Positions 47,873 through 60,126 of a stretch of DNA of 64,000 nt are shown piece by piece. The position numbers were made by a program, and so were the translations under genes. Below the pieces are notes generated by a model. The model was given only the letters and a program-made list of their open reading frames with translations, searched no databases and was not told where the DNA came from. The DNA is from Coffea arabica (lineage: Eukaryota > Streptophyta > Magnoliopsida > Gentianales > Rubiaceae). How positions within the stretch are numbered: the first letter of the stretch is position 1; each line of letters starts with the position of its first letter. The stretch is from positions 4,126,525 to 4,190,524 of the forward strand of contig NC_092330.1 of NCBI RefSeq assembly GCF_036785885.1. Direction: 5' to 3'.

Positions 47873-50709
47873 TGTAACAGCCCCACTTTCCCCAAAGGCG
47901 AACCAAAGGGGTTAGCAGACTGCCTGCCCAACTCTCGCCAGGACTACGGATCAGTTTACGTCGATCTATTACGTTCCGAAACATGCTAAAGCGCGCCAAC
48001 AAGTCAAAATCACAAAATAAAAAAAAACGAAAATCGAAGCCGAAGATGAACAGTACCGGCCACTTCAGAATCCAGATACTAGGCCGAGAGTAGCCAAAAT
48101 TTTTTCTTCTCCGTTGGAAATGCGTATCGCTCCGAAATCCAACCAAACATATATAAACATTAAAATTCAACATTTACAAGCCAAAACGGCATACCAAAAT
48201 ATCCAAAAGTTCATACATGTGCAACTAGCCAATTACAAGCCAACCATTGGTTGAAACCAAACACTTAGGGTTTTCACCCTCAAGGAGTTATTCAAAATAT
48301 ACATTTACATGAGCTCAACTTGCTAGTACAACCTTTCCAAAAGTGATCATTTCCTGTAAGGAAAACAAATGGAACGGAATGAGCTTAAACCCAGTGAGTT
48401 ACTACCGCATAAGCAACAAAGATCACATAAGCATAATCTTTCATTTCAAGTACACAATTAAGAAGTAAAACAAGTCGGTAAAAGGATACGGACGGCTCTC
48501 AAGAGCCCATTTCCACGCTTACATTCTTGATCCAATCTCATTCACCCTCCGTCAATGTTTAAGAATACCCGACCGTAGACCTCACTTCACTCCATTCCTT
48601 CCACCAAACATACCCCAACCGGGCCCGCACTCCAATCAGTAACTTTTGGTAATACTCGAGTATACTGGAATCAAGAGTCTCATTACTACAAGATTCCCCA
48701 GTACAGTCCCCGTGGCATGACAATTTTCACGATCAAACCCTCGCCGGCTCGATCCAATTGACTACCAAACGGGGTTGAGCTCAGTGATACAGTAAAGCCG
48801 TTGGACATTCGTCCAAACGACACCAAATCAGTTTCCATGAATGGAATTCAGTATCTCATATAACAAGTGCAGTATTTCAGTAAAACAGTAAGCAGTCATG
48901 AATGAAATCACAAGGGGGTGAGGGCGGTCAAGTACACCCTCACCTCAATCACTTCCAATAGCCAAATAAGCCTTCAAGGCATCAATTTCACATATAACAA
49001 AGCCACATTGTAACATTTAAGTGAGTAGTATACTCACCAATCAATTAAGTGCTATTTCATGCACTTCCGTCAGGAGAATGTCGTGAACCACCGTCACGCC
49101 CTAGAACACGTAAGCAAGTACAATGAGACTCGATAACGAGTCATAAAGAAATGTCAATCACAACCCCAATAGGGTTTCATATGCATTTTAAGCATAAAAG
49201 CAAACCAGAAAATCAGGAAATGTAACTCATTTGGTTCCAACAACAAAAACAGTTTTGACCTCCTAATGCGGTAATGGCACAAAATGCGCTACGCTTATCG
49301 GATGGGGGTGTAAGACCCACCGTTTCGAAGCTATGAAACAGGGTTACAACAATGTAGAAGGCCACTCAGTCCAAATCCTAGCACAACTAGGTCAAATATG
49401 CCAAATACTACACCAGAACCACCAAAAACAGGTTTACAAATCACCCAATGCTGTAATGAACACAACTCAGTCTATACAAGTCCAAATGCCGAAATCCGAA
49501 AGGCATATATTAGCTAAGACATCCAGCTACATTTCATCAGAAGACACCAACTTCAAAATCCAAACCAATTCCAGTCAAAACAAACGATTACAAGCGCAGT
49601 TTTCACATTCTGAGCAACCCAGATCAGCAATAGTAAAATCGACATATATCACTCTACACTAATCTAAATAACCTGAAATTTTGCAGGCACTTCAAACTCA
49701 TCAATACCTACAACTTTCATGTTTTGAGCAAAGTCCAATTCGGCCTCTAACCCTATGATCTAAAACCGGACAGAATTAGGGATTTTCAAACCCTAACTTT
49801 TCACAATGAACCTCAAACACAAAATTAGTTGCATTTATCCACATTTCACACCCACTAGAGTCATTATAGGCCATTGCCAACCATCATAAACAACCACACC
49901 ATCATAATCCAATTAAACCAGAAAATCATCAATAAAATAGAAACTTCACCAAATCACTTCAAACCAAGATAAAAATCAGAAATTTCAGCACTTGAATCAC
50001 TAATAAGCATAACTTAAGCATCATTAGGTGTAGTAGGGTGTTTCAAGCCTCACTTACCAAGAAACAAGAGAGAGGAAGATGTTGGTCACCTTAGCTCTTC
50101 CAAAAAGCTTCACTAATGCACTCACTACCACTAAAAGGAAAGATTGTATGGAACAAAAACTAACTTAAACACTTGATTTGGTGAATTTGGACTAGTTGGA
50201 AGCTTGAAAGTTGATGGAGTTCTCTTCCTTGTGGAGCTTGAGAGGGCCGGCTATGGTGAAGAAAGAATGAGGAAATTTTAATGAATTTTGAAGATATTTA
50301 ACATTTGGTCTAAAAAAAGTCAAAAATGTGAATAGTAAACCATAAAGTCCAACCAACCACAAAGTGACACGTGGCACTCCATTAATGCATGTCAATCCTT
50401 TTCTTTTCCTCTCACATCAATCATTTCACACACTCTACTTATCTATTAACACCCGATAAATTTTACACAGTATCCGGAATTTAACCTAATTGGCCGAATT
50501 TTTCCGAACTTTTCGCACTAGTGGGTCCCACGTCCAATATATATTCTTAATTTTCTAAAAATTCTTCAATACTAGAAAAATCATCTAAAAACTATAATTA
50601 CGCATAAAATCTACCAGAAAAATATTTCTGAGCCAGAAAATGCAGAAAACATGTCTTTAAAGGAAATAAAACCCTAGGAAAATGATTAGGATTTTTACGG
50701 GTTCTCATA
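47873..50709 (-). mobile_element. Solo LTR (long-LTR gypsy family) inside Tat-like integrase
   Basis: About 2,837 bp. On the plus strand it runs from TGTAACAGCCCC to CGGGTTCTCATA, so in element sense it begins with a degenerate TATGAGAACCCG. The target duplication is weak (GAGG and GAAG). It shares the palindrome (48652-48663), the CTCTCGCCAGGACTA segment, the CTCCGTCAA segment and CCTGTAAGGAAAACAAAT (near 48353) with the other copies. The integrase C-terminus resumes right after it. Confidence 0.8.
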
Positions 50710-51015
50710 GAAGTGACAAACGGATTTAAACTTATTGAAAAAAGAGAGAGAAGCAGATGCATTGAAAAATGCCTTGTACAACAACATCCTAATTCATTAC
50801 TACAATATTCGGGTTAAAAATTTTCATTTTAAACCAAGTGATCTAATCCTTTTAAAAATTCAATTAGCCGATCTGAACTCCAGGAGAAGTTAATTCCTCA
50901 ATTGGAAAGACGTTATCGTATAATTAAAACTAATCTTAATAGCTATTATAAATTGGCTTACTGAGATATCACACTTATACCTCAGACATGGCATGTCGAG
51001 AATTTTAAGTTGTGT
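50710..51015 (+). pseudogene. Tat-like gypsy integrase C-terminus, broken
   Basis: Reads LIEKREREADALKNALYNN then YYNIRVKNFHFKPSDLILLK (about 50728-50857), the usual integrase tail motif, then frameshifted pieces around YKLAY and the terminal DMACREF-LCYL. This is the end of pol. Confidence 0.75.
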
Positions 51016-51111
51016 TATCTTTGGTGATTAAACGTGAATATTGATTTATTTTTAACAAACTTGTCTGTCAAAAATAAGGAGGACAGGGAGGCTAAGTATA
51101 GAATGAATAGT

Positions 51112-52931
51112 TCAAACGAAAAACAAAAGAGTTGATATTGTAAATGAAAAATTACATGGATCAAAGCACAAAAATTCGGAATGATTGAAGTACATAAAAT
51201 TGAGATCATAGACACCTCTAAGTGTCTCCCGTCTCAGTTGCATCATCTCTCCCCGCCATCTCAGCACCTCCTGTGCCCTCGGTGTCTCTCTAAACCTCTT
51301 TATTCCTTTCCACACCCTCGAGCTCTTCCTATAGTTCAAACTCGGCAAGCTATTGATTGAATTATTCCTTCACCTCAACCAGGTTCATTCCCTCTTGCAT
51401 GCTCACCACCATGCGATCACACAGTTCTATGGCATCTTCATTATAGTTATTACTAGTTTTGATTTTTTTAACTTCTTCCTCCAACAGCAAAGGTTCAACC
51501 TGGTTGATAGTCGTGGTAAAGTTGAACATAAAGTTTGGCATCTTGAGCTTGTCGAGATCTTTATTGAATCCCTCGAATTTTAGGAATGCTTCCACTATCG
51601 AGACCTGTGTCTTTTCAAGAGCCACCTTGTGAGCCGATCTCTCTTCTTGGATCCTCTTCTGCTCTTCTTCAAAGAATTGGTCTCGGCAATAGCGTGGTCC
51701 CTCTTTTGAAGATCACCTTCTCTAAAAATGCCACCTTCTTTTGAAGATCAGCCGTAGATTGGTGAGTATTGAGTAGAAGACCGTAATGCTTGATCAGCTG
51801 GGGAAACTACTAAGGAGACCCGACAATGGATAGGTGGTTCGTCAACTAAAAGAGCATTAACTACTTTGCATACTCCACATTTTGAGGTAACACTGAGTGT
51901 ATGAGCAATTTCTGAGACGGACCCAGACTTGACACCTATCATTAATATTAAGCCTCTAGTCTTGGCAATATTACTCGCCGGAGTGTCGAACCTCGGAACT
52001 CGTAGGCCTCAGTAGGGGGACCAAGTACCTATTCTATAGAGAGGCCCCCACAATCACTGAAGGATGAGGAGGAAGGGTCTTTCCTCTCCCATGACCAGCC
52101 GAGGCTATAGTTATACCTCAGCTAGTCACCCTTTCATGGATTATGGGTTAGCCGAGATTCTTCCTCGACAATTACCACAAAAGGCTGCTGCGATGCCGAG
52201 CTGCTCCTTTATTTCCTTCCAACTTTTCGGGGGTTGGCTATGGCCTTGCATTTTTGCTTCTTGGCAACGCTATCGGTTCCTGAGGTGATTAAATCATATA
52301 CTTTCATGACTACATATAAGAGATGAATTATTATTCAATAATCAAGATATTCAAAATACTACTCAATGAAATAGAAATTATAAGTTTTCTTGAGTTTAAA
52401 AGAGTAATAGGGAGATTTGTTGGGGTTGATAAGAGCTCGACTGATGCCTCCGTCAACCAGAACCATCTTGAAAAAAAAAACTAACTGTTTATCTTGAGAT
52501 CTGACCCTTTAATTTTCCTGAAATTTATCTCTTCCACGAGCCCAGGAGAGGGGTCAGTAGGAGTGCTATGTGGTCTCCACCAAAACCCCTTTGGAAAATT
52601 TTTGGCCAAAACAACGACAAAGTTATTCCTCCACCTCTTAATAAAGTTGGGGGCATCTATCACCTACTTCTCAACATGTCGAGAGTGGGTCTCGAAGTAG
52701 AACCATCTCTTTTTGTTTCCACTATTCTTAATTGTATAGAACCTTCAAAAGAGCTTGATAGTGGGAACCATTCCCTATTCTCGGCAAAGCATTTTTAACC
52801 CCACTAGAGTTAATGGTGTTTGGAGTAAACTGAGTGATCTGAGTTCCCCAATACCTAAGATTATCTCGGAGAAATCTGGTGGTTGGCATCCTTAAGCCAG
52901 CTTCTAACTGCTCAACGTAGATTGTCATTTG
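51112..52931 (-). pseudogene. Antisense ORF of the Tat-like gypsy element, broken
   Basis: Minus-strand frames begin with MTIYVEQLEAGLRMP (52928), then FLRDNL-Y-G, FTPN, and WWRPHSTPTDPSPGLVEEINF (near 52520-52600). They match the putative gypsy-type transposon family (Pfam Transposase_28, PF04195), which Tat-lineage elements carry in antisense between pol and the 3' LTR. The downstream part (51112-51700) is rich in Lys, Glu and Leu and looks coiled-coil. It is broken by stops and frameshifts. The biological role of this antisense protein is not established to my knowledge. Confidence 0.68.
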
Positions 52932-53581
52932 ACCCTCAGGAGGAAGAGCTGCTGACTGGTGCGTCTCGACTTACTGTATGTCGTAACCTCGGCCTACTGT
53001 ATGTAAAATAATGTATTAGCATATGGAGTTTGTTAAATTTATTTTCTTCAAGTTTTCATGATAAAGAAAGTAATGTAGGTCTTATTTTGTTAGATTACCA
53101 TTTTATTACTTTCTTAAGATTGGTTAAACATAAATAGAAGTATTACTAGTGATTGAATCACACCTCATGTGTGTACAAACAATAAACTAGTTATTTGTAA
53201 AAATTGTTTTCATAGAAATTGGTTATACACTGTGAAAATTAATTTGTTAAAGAACTTTATGAAAATAAAATCTTATAGATTAATAGATTCTGGTTGTTAG
53301 CTACGAATGTGGATAATTACTAACATAATTTAAACTTTTTTATAAAAGATAAATAAGATATGTTTGTAATATGGTTGGACTATTTATCCTTTATTAAAAG
53401 GGTAAAACAATCATTCAAAAAGTAATAAAAAGTTGCCCCATAAAAGGGACCACGCTTGATATATGTATTAAGATTTTTATTTTTAAAAAAGATAATTTTT
53501 AAATATAATTGAACCATTTTAACCTTTATTGTATAGATTAAAAAATGTAGTTGATAAAGTAACCAAAAAGCTAACACTATT

Positions 53582-54482
53582 ACTCCTTGTTTGGTATGCA
53601 AGAATGCTCGGAATGGAAAGGCCTTTCCATCCAGGATACATTTTCATCCAGAATAGCAGGAAAAATTGTATTGTTTTGGGGTTTGGTAGACAAGTCAAAA
53701 TGGAATGTTTACTCAATTTCCAATATTTGGTATAACCGATATTTACATGTTAGAATAGAATATACTAAAATTTAATTTTAACTTAGTTGCCCTAATTAGT
53801 TTATAGGACATAATATATCTTATTACTTTTTTTTTATTTGTTATATAATTGTATTTGTCCATGAAATTTTGATATTTTTACTTTCAAAATAAATGAGGAT
53901 TGCTATGAAAATTCTTTAATTGTAACACTTGATTTATTTTAATGTATAAATTTTTAAGTTAAAATTTTGCATTTACTAGCAATAGAATTAGTAACATAAA
54001 ATATAAATTACATGAAATCAAAAATTTATAATTTACTTTTAATCTATTTTCAATTTTGATGTGATTCAAGAAAAAAATTCTTGCACAATTGTTTAAAAGT
54101 TAAAGAATAAAGTATCTTAAAACATTTGTTTCCTTGTATAAAAGAAAAAATTATTTTAAATGCAATGAAAATTATTTATTATGAAAAATTACATTCAAAC
54201 ATTAATTGAGCTTACAAATAGTCTAAGATATCATGATGCAATATAATGATTTATAAAGATAAATTTGACATCTTACTTTAGGCATTCTAAAACGAAAGTG
54301 TAAGGGCGTTTCCTAAGTTTTTTTTTTTTAAAAAAAAATGGGATTCCAATAAAAAGTTAAAATGAGCATTTTAGGGAAAAAAATGGTTTTCCCATTTAAA
54401 TGAACCATACCAAATGCAGGAATGAAATGTACAAGTTAAAAAGACCTTTTCATTTTAGGCCATTCCTACATACCACGAGCGG
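53582..54482. mobile_element. Possible TIR element, about 0.9 kb
   Basis: The left end CTCCTTGTTTGGTATGCAAGAATG-like sequence is the approximate inverse of CATTCCTACATACCACGAG on the right. Inner sequences (GGAATGGAAAGGCCTTTCC on the left, AAAAGACCTTTTCATTTTAG on the right) are also related. No target duplication was found and the superfamily is unclear. Confidence 0.4.
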
Positions 54483-54593
54483 CAAAAATATTTTATCCTC
54501 CCATTTCTCTCTCTACTTAAAACTTCCGAACAAAAGAAATGTCATCTTTTTCTCACCCTTTTTCTTTTCTCCATTTCTCTCAATCCTAACAAT

Positions 54594-54754
54594 GAGTTTG
54601 TTTGGATAGGAGATTATTTGAAATATTTATTTAAAATAATTATTGTAACACTTTTTGTTATGTGATGTATGTGAGATAAAAAGATGATTAAAAACTGTAT
54701 TTTTAATGTAAGCAGAAATTTTTTTTTTTCAAATCTTCCTATCCAAACAAACTC
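54594..54754. mobile_element. Short MITE with 18-bp perfect TIR
   Basis: 161 bp with GAGTTTGTTTGGATAGGA (54594-54611) inverted as TCCTATCCAAACAAACTC (54737-54754). AAT flanks both ends and may be a 3-bp duplication. Superfamily not certain. Confidence 0.75.
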
Positions 54755-55521
54755 AATGTCTTAGAAATTAAACAGTAGCATTATTCAAGAAATAATTTAT
54801 GAGTAAGTATCAACAAGTGAACTATTAAGAAATTAACCATGTGGGAAAAAATATTTTGTTTTTATGTTAGGTCTTTGTTTTTTCTTTTTAAGCAAAAAAT
54901 ATCTTATTTTTGTTATTCTTTTAATTTTCTTTTTAAGCAAAAAATATGTCATTTTTTATTAATCAAATTTTGTTTTATCTTTTCTTTTGGTGCTAAATCA
55001 ATCCATGGTAGGTTAAGGTGTTAAGAGTAAGAAGATCACAGGCCAAGGCCCAAGAACGCCAAAGCCCCTGTGGAAAACGAATCATGTTTGTCTCCAAACA
55101 TCCGTCCAACATATATTTCTTTCCATGTATTTAGCAGTGTTTCTAGTTAAATGAGAAAATGGCAAATAATTATCTTTTTAACTTATTTTTCTATAAACAA
55201 CTAACCTTTCAATTCTGTGATGTGAAAATACTTATTTTGATAAATTATCATTTGTTGTATTTTTACTCCATGTTACTAAATCGTATTGAGTTTAGGGAAA
55301 ATATCTCTTGTAGTAACGTTTTTAGACTTTCTAAGTTTCTATTTTTTCTATCACTTGGAGGCCAATTATAAAGTAACTTTATTGGATCACATTCTTATAC
55401 TTTGCATCATTTTTTGACCATTTGTGTCTAATGTTCAAGTTAACCTTTTATGTTTATGGCCTTAGATTGAAAGCTTCACTAAATGCAATATTATGTCAAA
55501 TTACTGATCTATACATAGCAT

Positions 55522-55830
55522 GGGAAAAATACCGGTTTTCGTCCCCAAACTTTGGACACAAGACACATTTCGTCCCTCATCTTTCGGGCATGACACATCT
55601 GGTGTCTGAATTAAGAATTTTAGACCAAATGTCATCCTCAAACGGCAATTTATCCACCATTTAACGAAACAGGTCACGTGAGATTCACGTACCGTTAAAG
55701 CTTCTGTCCGAAAGAACCCAGGTGGAAAAGGACGTTGTCTCCACTTTCCTTGTCCAAAACCGAATCTGAGCTCACACTGTCTCTACAAGTTCACTTTCCC
55801 CTTTCCCTTGCCTTTCACTTTCCCTTTTCC
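55522..55830 (+). repeat. MULE left terminal inverted repeat
   Basis: About 310 bp, with TTTCGTCCCTCATC near the outer end and a pyrimidine-rich inner end (CCTTTCACTTTCCC). It likely serves as promoter for the GRF gene that starts at 55994. Confidence 0.8.
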
Positions 55831-55993
55831 TTTCACTTCAACGACTTCCTCTGCAAATTTCCAAGTCTAAGCTCAAGCTCCATCTGAAAATTTTGCCGAG
55901 AGCAAATCCCCTCTTCCAAATCAAATTCTGCCAAGAAATAAAGTAGAAACTTGCATAAAGCAACACCCAGCATTGTGGCTGTATTTCCCTAAA

Positions 55994-56474
55994 ATGAGAT
56001 CTAGAAATCTTGAGTCATCATCATCATCGTTATTAAATAGCAACGCCCGGCTGTGTGGTTGTGGATTGCGGCCAAAAATGGCAACATATTGGCGGGATGA
56101 TAATCCAGGGAGACAATTTTATGGTTGCTCAAGATGGCCAGTAAGAAATTTTTTAGTTTTGTTCCTATTTCAACTCAAATTGAATTGTGACTGTGCTTTT
56201 CTGATGTTTATAAATGGGATTACATTTGTAGAGACCTGACAGGTGTAAATATTTTGAATGGCATGATGAACCAATTTGTACAAGAGGAAGGAATATTATA
56301 CCGGGTTTGCTGAGAAGGGTGAATCGGATGGAAGAAACAATTGCAAAAAGCCGTAGAAGGGAAAAAATTTTGATTGTGGTCATCATACTGTTGGCTATGC
56401 TGCTGATTATATCTGTCACTGTAAAAAGGACTGGGCATGCAATGGAGCAAAAATTAGTACTAAGCTTGGAGTGA
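55994..56474 (+). CDS. GRF zinc-finger membrane protein carried by the MULE
   Basis: Two exons, 55994-56140 and 56232-56474 (GT-AG), give an intact 129-residue protein. Ser-rich start, then a GRF-type zinc finger: C-G-C at about residues 19-21, MATYWRDDNPGRQFYGC, and a further C in RPDRCKYFEW. These are the CxC...C...C positions of zf-GRF, a nucleic-acid-binding finger. A basic, probably coiled-coil stretch (LLRRVNRMEETIAKSRRR) follows, then a hydrophobic segment ILIVVIILLAMLLIISV that should be a membrane anchor, and a short tail. The first ATG after the TIR was chosen. The gene is convergent with the transposase gene (stops 527 bp apart), the position mudrB has in maize MuDR, though no resemblance to mudrB is seen. 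Function in transposition is unknown; it may be a captured host gene. Confidence 0.8.
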
Positions 56475-59400
56475 GCTATTCCATTGAAGCTATTAAATCT
56501 AGTTCATTTCAGTGTTTGTACAATTTTGATTGGATTACCAGCAGCAGTAGTAGTATTGACTGGTTGTTGCAAATGGTGGCATGTTTTAACTTAACTTACC
56601 GAGTGAGAATATAGGATTAGGTCTTGATCCTTTGTATCTTTCTTGTTTATGTGGAATGTTGAGCTTCTATATACCTCTTTTGTTTATGTAGCATTAGTTT
56701 GGTAATTTGGTTGTTCTTTTTCTTGTTTCGACTACAAATAATCTGTCAATAAGATTGGTTTGAAGATAAAGAAATGTACCAATCACTTGAATATGGACAA
56801 GACAAATTTTTTCACCAGACAATTTCCATTAATAAAGTACCAAAACCATGTGTTCACATCGTAGCACTAATTCTGAGGACAACAAACAAAAAAGTGACCA
56901 CACCAAAATATGATGTCTACTTCAAAAAAGGACCATTGTCAACCTCAGTCCATAATCTACATCAAAACAAAAAAAACCATCTAAGGCTCTACTATCAATA
57001 TTTATAGTACTTTGTTTTTCCTTTTCATTCTTGAAGAACCAACAACTCTTTTGGTAGCAGCAGCAGCAGCAACTTCCCTGTGGACAGATTTGGTCTTGAC
57101 AGGCATCTGTACATGCTCTTTCTCTTTTGTTCCATGTACTGGTTGACTGTATTTAACTTGAGCTCTTTTTAGACCGAAAACTTCATACAAATCATGAGAA
57201 GTTGGGGCTGAACTTGTAACAGCAACATCTTCTAAATGGTTAGTCTCCTGAGAGGTTAAATGTATTAAAGAACATGTATTAAATTTCTTTCAATCAGGAT
57301 AAATGACATAAAGAACTTCTTTACATATGGGAAACAACTAGATATAAATAAATTACAAAGAAAAAATCTGTATTGGCACCACCAGAAATGGTATGTGGAT
57401 AACAAATAAGTGACTAGATCATATAGAAAGGACTTAAGACTCTAAAAGGAAACCCCTCAATGAAGGCAGATGCAATGAACAGAAATTACTCCAATATATA
57501 ATGAACATCAACAGAAATTACTCCAATATATAATGAACGGTTGGCCATGTGTGGACAAAAACAAATTCCCTGTTACTTTTCATTAGATAGTGCCTGCCTC
57601 AACATCAACTTTGCTATGATAAACTTTGCTGCTGTGGTGAGCATGTACAGTACTCACAGTTGAAGTTGCAAGTTTTGTTACATCATGCATTGATCCATCT
57701 TGAACTCTACTTTCTGCATGTGAACTTTTCTGCAAAGTAAGAAAAACAACTCAAAGTAATTTAATTTTTATAGACTACTGAATAGAAGGAGATAAAATGA
57801 AACTTTAACATCAAAACAATTGTATACAAGACTTACTGCTAGCTTGGTAGACTTATTATTTGGATTCTTGTCGAATATTTGGGGAGTACATGTAACCAGA
57901 ATCTCAGTGCAATTAACTTCATCGTAGTCTCCACTGTCAACTTCATCAGATCTTGTATTGTAGGCAGCTTCTTTGCTCTTTATACCAGATCCTGAGGCAT
58001 TGTTTTCATCCTTTTTAAGCTTACAAGATCTCACGTTGTGGCCTTGTTGCAGACAGTATTTGCACCTTATTACCTGCCCCACTCTACTCATTTTCTTGGC
58101 CTTTTTTTCCTTTGCTTGTTGTTCCTCATCAGCAGTCCTTCTCCTTTGTTTTTTTGGTCTTCCAGCTATTTTACCATATAAAGGGGGTTTTGGACCATCA
58201 ACATCAGTCTTCTCCCAATTTCCTTCCCCATTCATTGGACAAATAGCTCCTTCATAGCTCTTTAGGTATGTTTCAACTGTATACCAGCTGGATACATATA
58301 ACATGGGATCCTTTAGAGCTAACCAAAGTGCAGCAATTGCATGGGGACAAGGAATTCCTGTCAGCTCCCATCTCCTACATGAACAAGTTTGCTCTTTAAT
58401 GTTCACAGCATAATGATCACCATATGGACAGGAAACTTCATACAAATCATCGTTTGACTTGAAAGGAAAACATTATGTTGCCTTATCCATTCTCTTTTGT
58501 ACTCTCTCAATGATTCTAGGACAATACATATACTCTTTCCATTTTTGTCTTGCAATGTCTCTATTCTGCTGCATTCGTTGCATCATATACAACCTTAATA
58601 ATTCCATCATTTCAATGATTGGCTTCTCTCTAGCATCCAAAATCTTGCCATTGAAACATTCACAAATATTATTCAATAGCATATCACATTTCGAATGGGT
58701 GCTAAAGTGAGCTCTACTCCATTGAGATGGTGGTTTATCATCAAACCACTTGGCAGCATCCAAGTCAATTGCTGCCATTTCTTCCATTTTCCTAACAAAT
58801 TCTGCTGGTGTAGTTGCCTTTGCAGCAGCCCACAATGCTCTCCTTAAAGCTTCCCCTTTGAACCCAGCAGTAGAAAAGTTGCTGTGTAAGTGCTTTACAC
58901 AAAACCTATGAGCTGCATTTGGAAAAACATGAATACAAGCCTGATCTAGTCCCTTTTGCTTGTCACTCATGATTGTCCATTCATAATCTCTTTCAATTTT
59001 CAAATCTTCTTTGAGTAACTTGAAGAACCATGTCCATGATTCCTTGTTTTCACCCTCAACTACAGCATATGCAATAGGAAAAATGCCATTATTACCATCT
59101 AGTCCAACAGCAATCAATAGAACACCCCCTGCTATTCCTTTCAAAAATGTGCTATCTACCCCAATCAACGTCCTACACCCAACCAAAAATCCTTGTTTCA
59201 CTCCATGAAAACACATGTAAAGTCTTTGGAATCTTTGTTGCCCTTTTGAAGTGCCATCCACAGTCTTTAATATGATAGAACTACCAGGATTAGATTTCTG
59301 AATTTCATGCATGTACGGTCCTAACTTGCTGTATTGGTCACTTTCACTACCATGAATAATGTCCAAAGCCTTTTTTCTAGCCCTATATGTTTGTTTTTTT

Positions 59401-60126
59401 TTGTGAAGGAGCATTTGTTTTCCTTCATCACTGTTTTTCTAAAATGCTCCACATCTACCTTAGGATTGGATCTAAACTCCTCACAATACTTTCTACCAAC
59501 CCAACCAGAATTTACAAGTGGATTTTGATATGTAAAGCCACATTTGTGAGTGTCCTCAAATGTCCTAATTTGCACACTTCCTTCTCCATCAAATTTTCTA
59601 GCATAAATATGCCAATTGCAGCCTTCACTTCTACATTTTGCCCTCAATCTAACCAAATCCTGCTTCACAAATTTACAAGGCCTCCCCTGTCTTACACTGT
59701 AGTTTGTAATAGCTAACTTGCACTCTTTGATGGTACTAAAAAACATCTTTAATTTCAATTTTGGATTATCCATGTCATTGGGATTGAACACAACACACCT
59801 ATTACTACCATTTTCATCATCAGACCCATGCAAACTCTCAAAATCTGATTCAGAGTCAGGGGCTACATCATTATCCTCAGACTGAACCAAATTAGCTTCA
59901 ACCTGTCCTTGTTTTGCCAAATTAGTTTTCAATTCCTTATAGTATGAGACTCCAAACCATTCAGCATTTGTATCTATGTTATCGTTGACATCAGTATCAT
60001 CTTCTTCACTTTGATTATAATCAGAATCTACTGCTGAGAAGAAGGACTCATTGGCTGAATCAGAATCACTGTTATCATTTCCTCTCTCTTCATGATCATG
60101 TTTACCATCTTTACCACTAGCAGGAC

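Larger units (their letters stand above)
33360..52931 (+). mobile_element. Tat-like gypsy retrotransposon remnant, heavily nested
   Basis: Plus-strand order is promoter-like region, gag (33637-34789), protease region (to 35248, resuming at 43519), RT, RNase H, integrase (ending about 51015), then an antisense ORF (51112-52931, minus). This order and the antisense ORF fit the Tat lineage. Insertions split it at 35249-43518 (copia), 46236-46633 and 46908-47672 (hAT-like MITEs) and 47873-50709 (solo LTR). Every domain carries stops or frameshifts. I did not find a 3' LTR. Confidence 0.78.
52932..55521. other. AT-rich intergenic DNA with small TIR elements
   Basis: No gene recognised. It contains a probable TIR element (about 53582-54482) and a short MITE (54594-54754). 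The open frames here are short and low-complexity. Confidence 0.5.

Noticed and set aside
56774..57007. 77-codon frame on the plus strand at the end of mudrA
   Set aside because: It lies in the convergent gap over low-complexity Lys/Asn-rich sequence, with no motif or splice partner.
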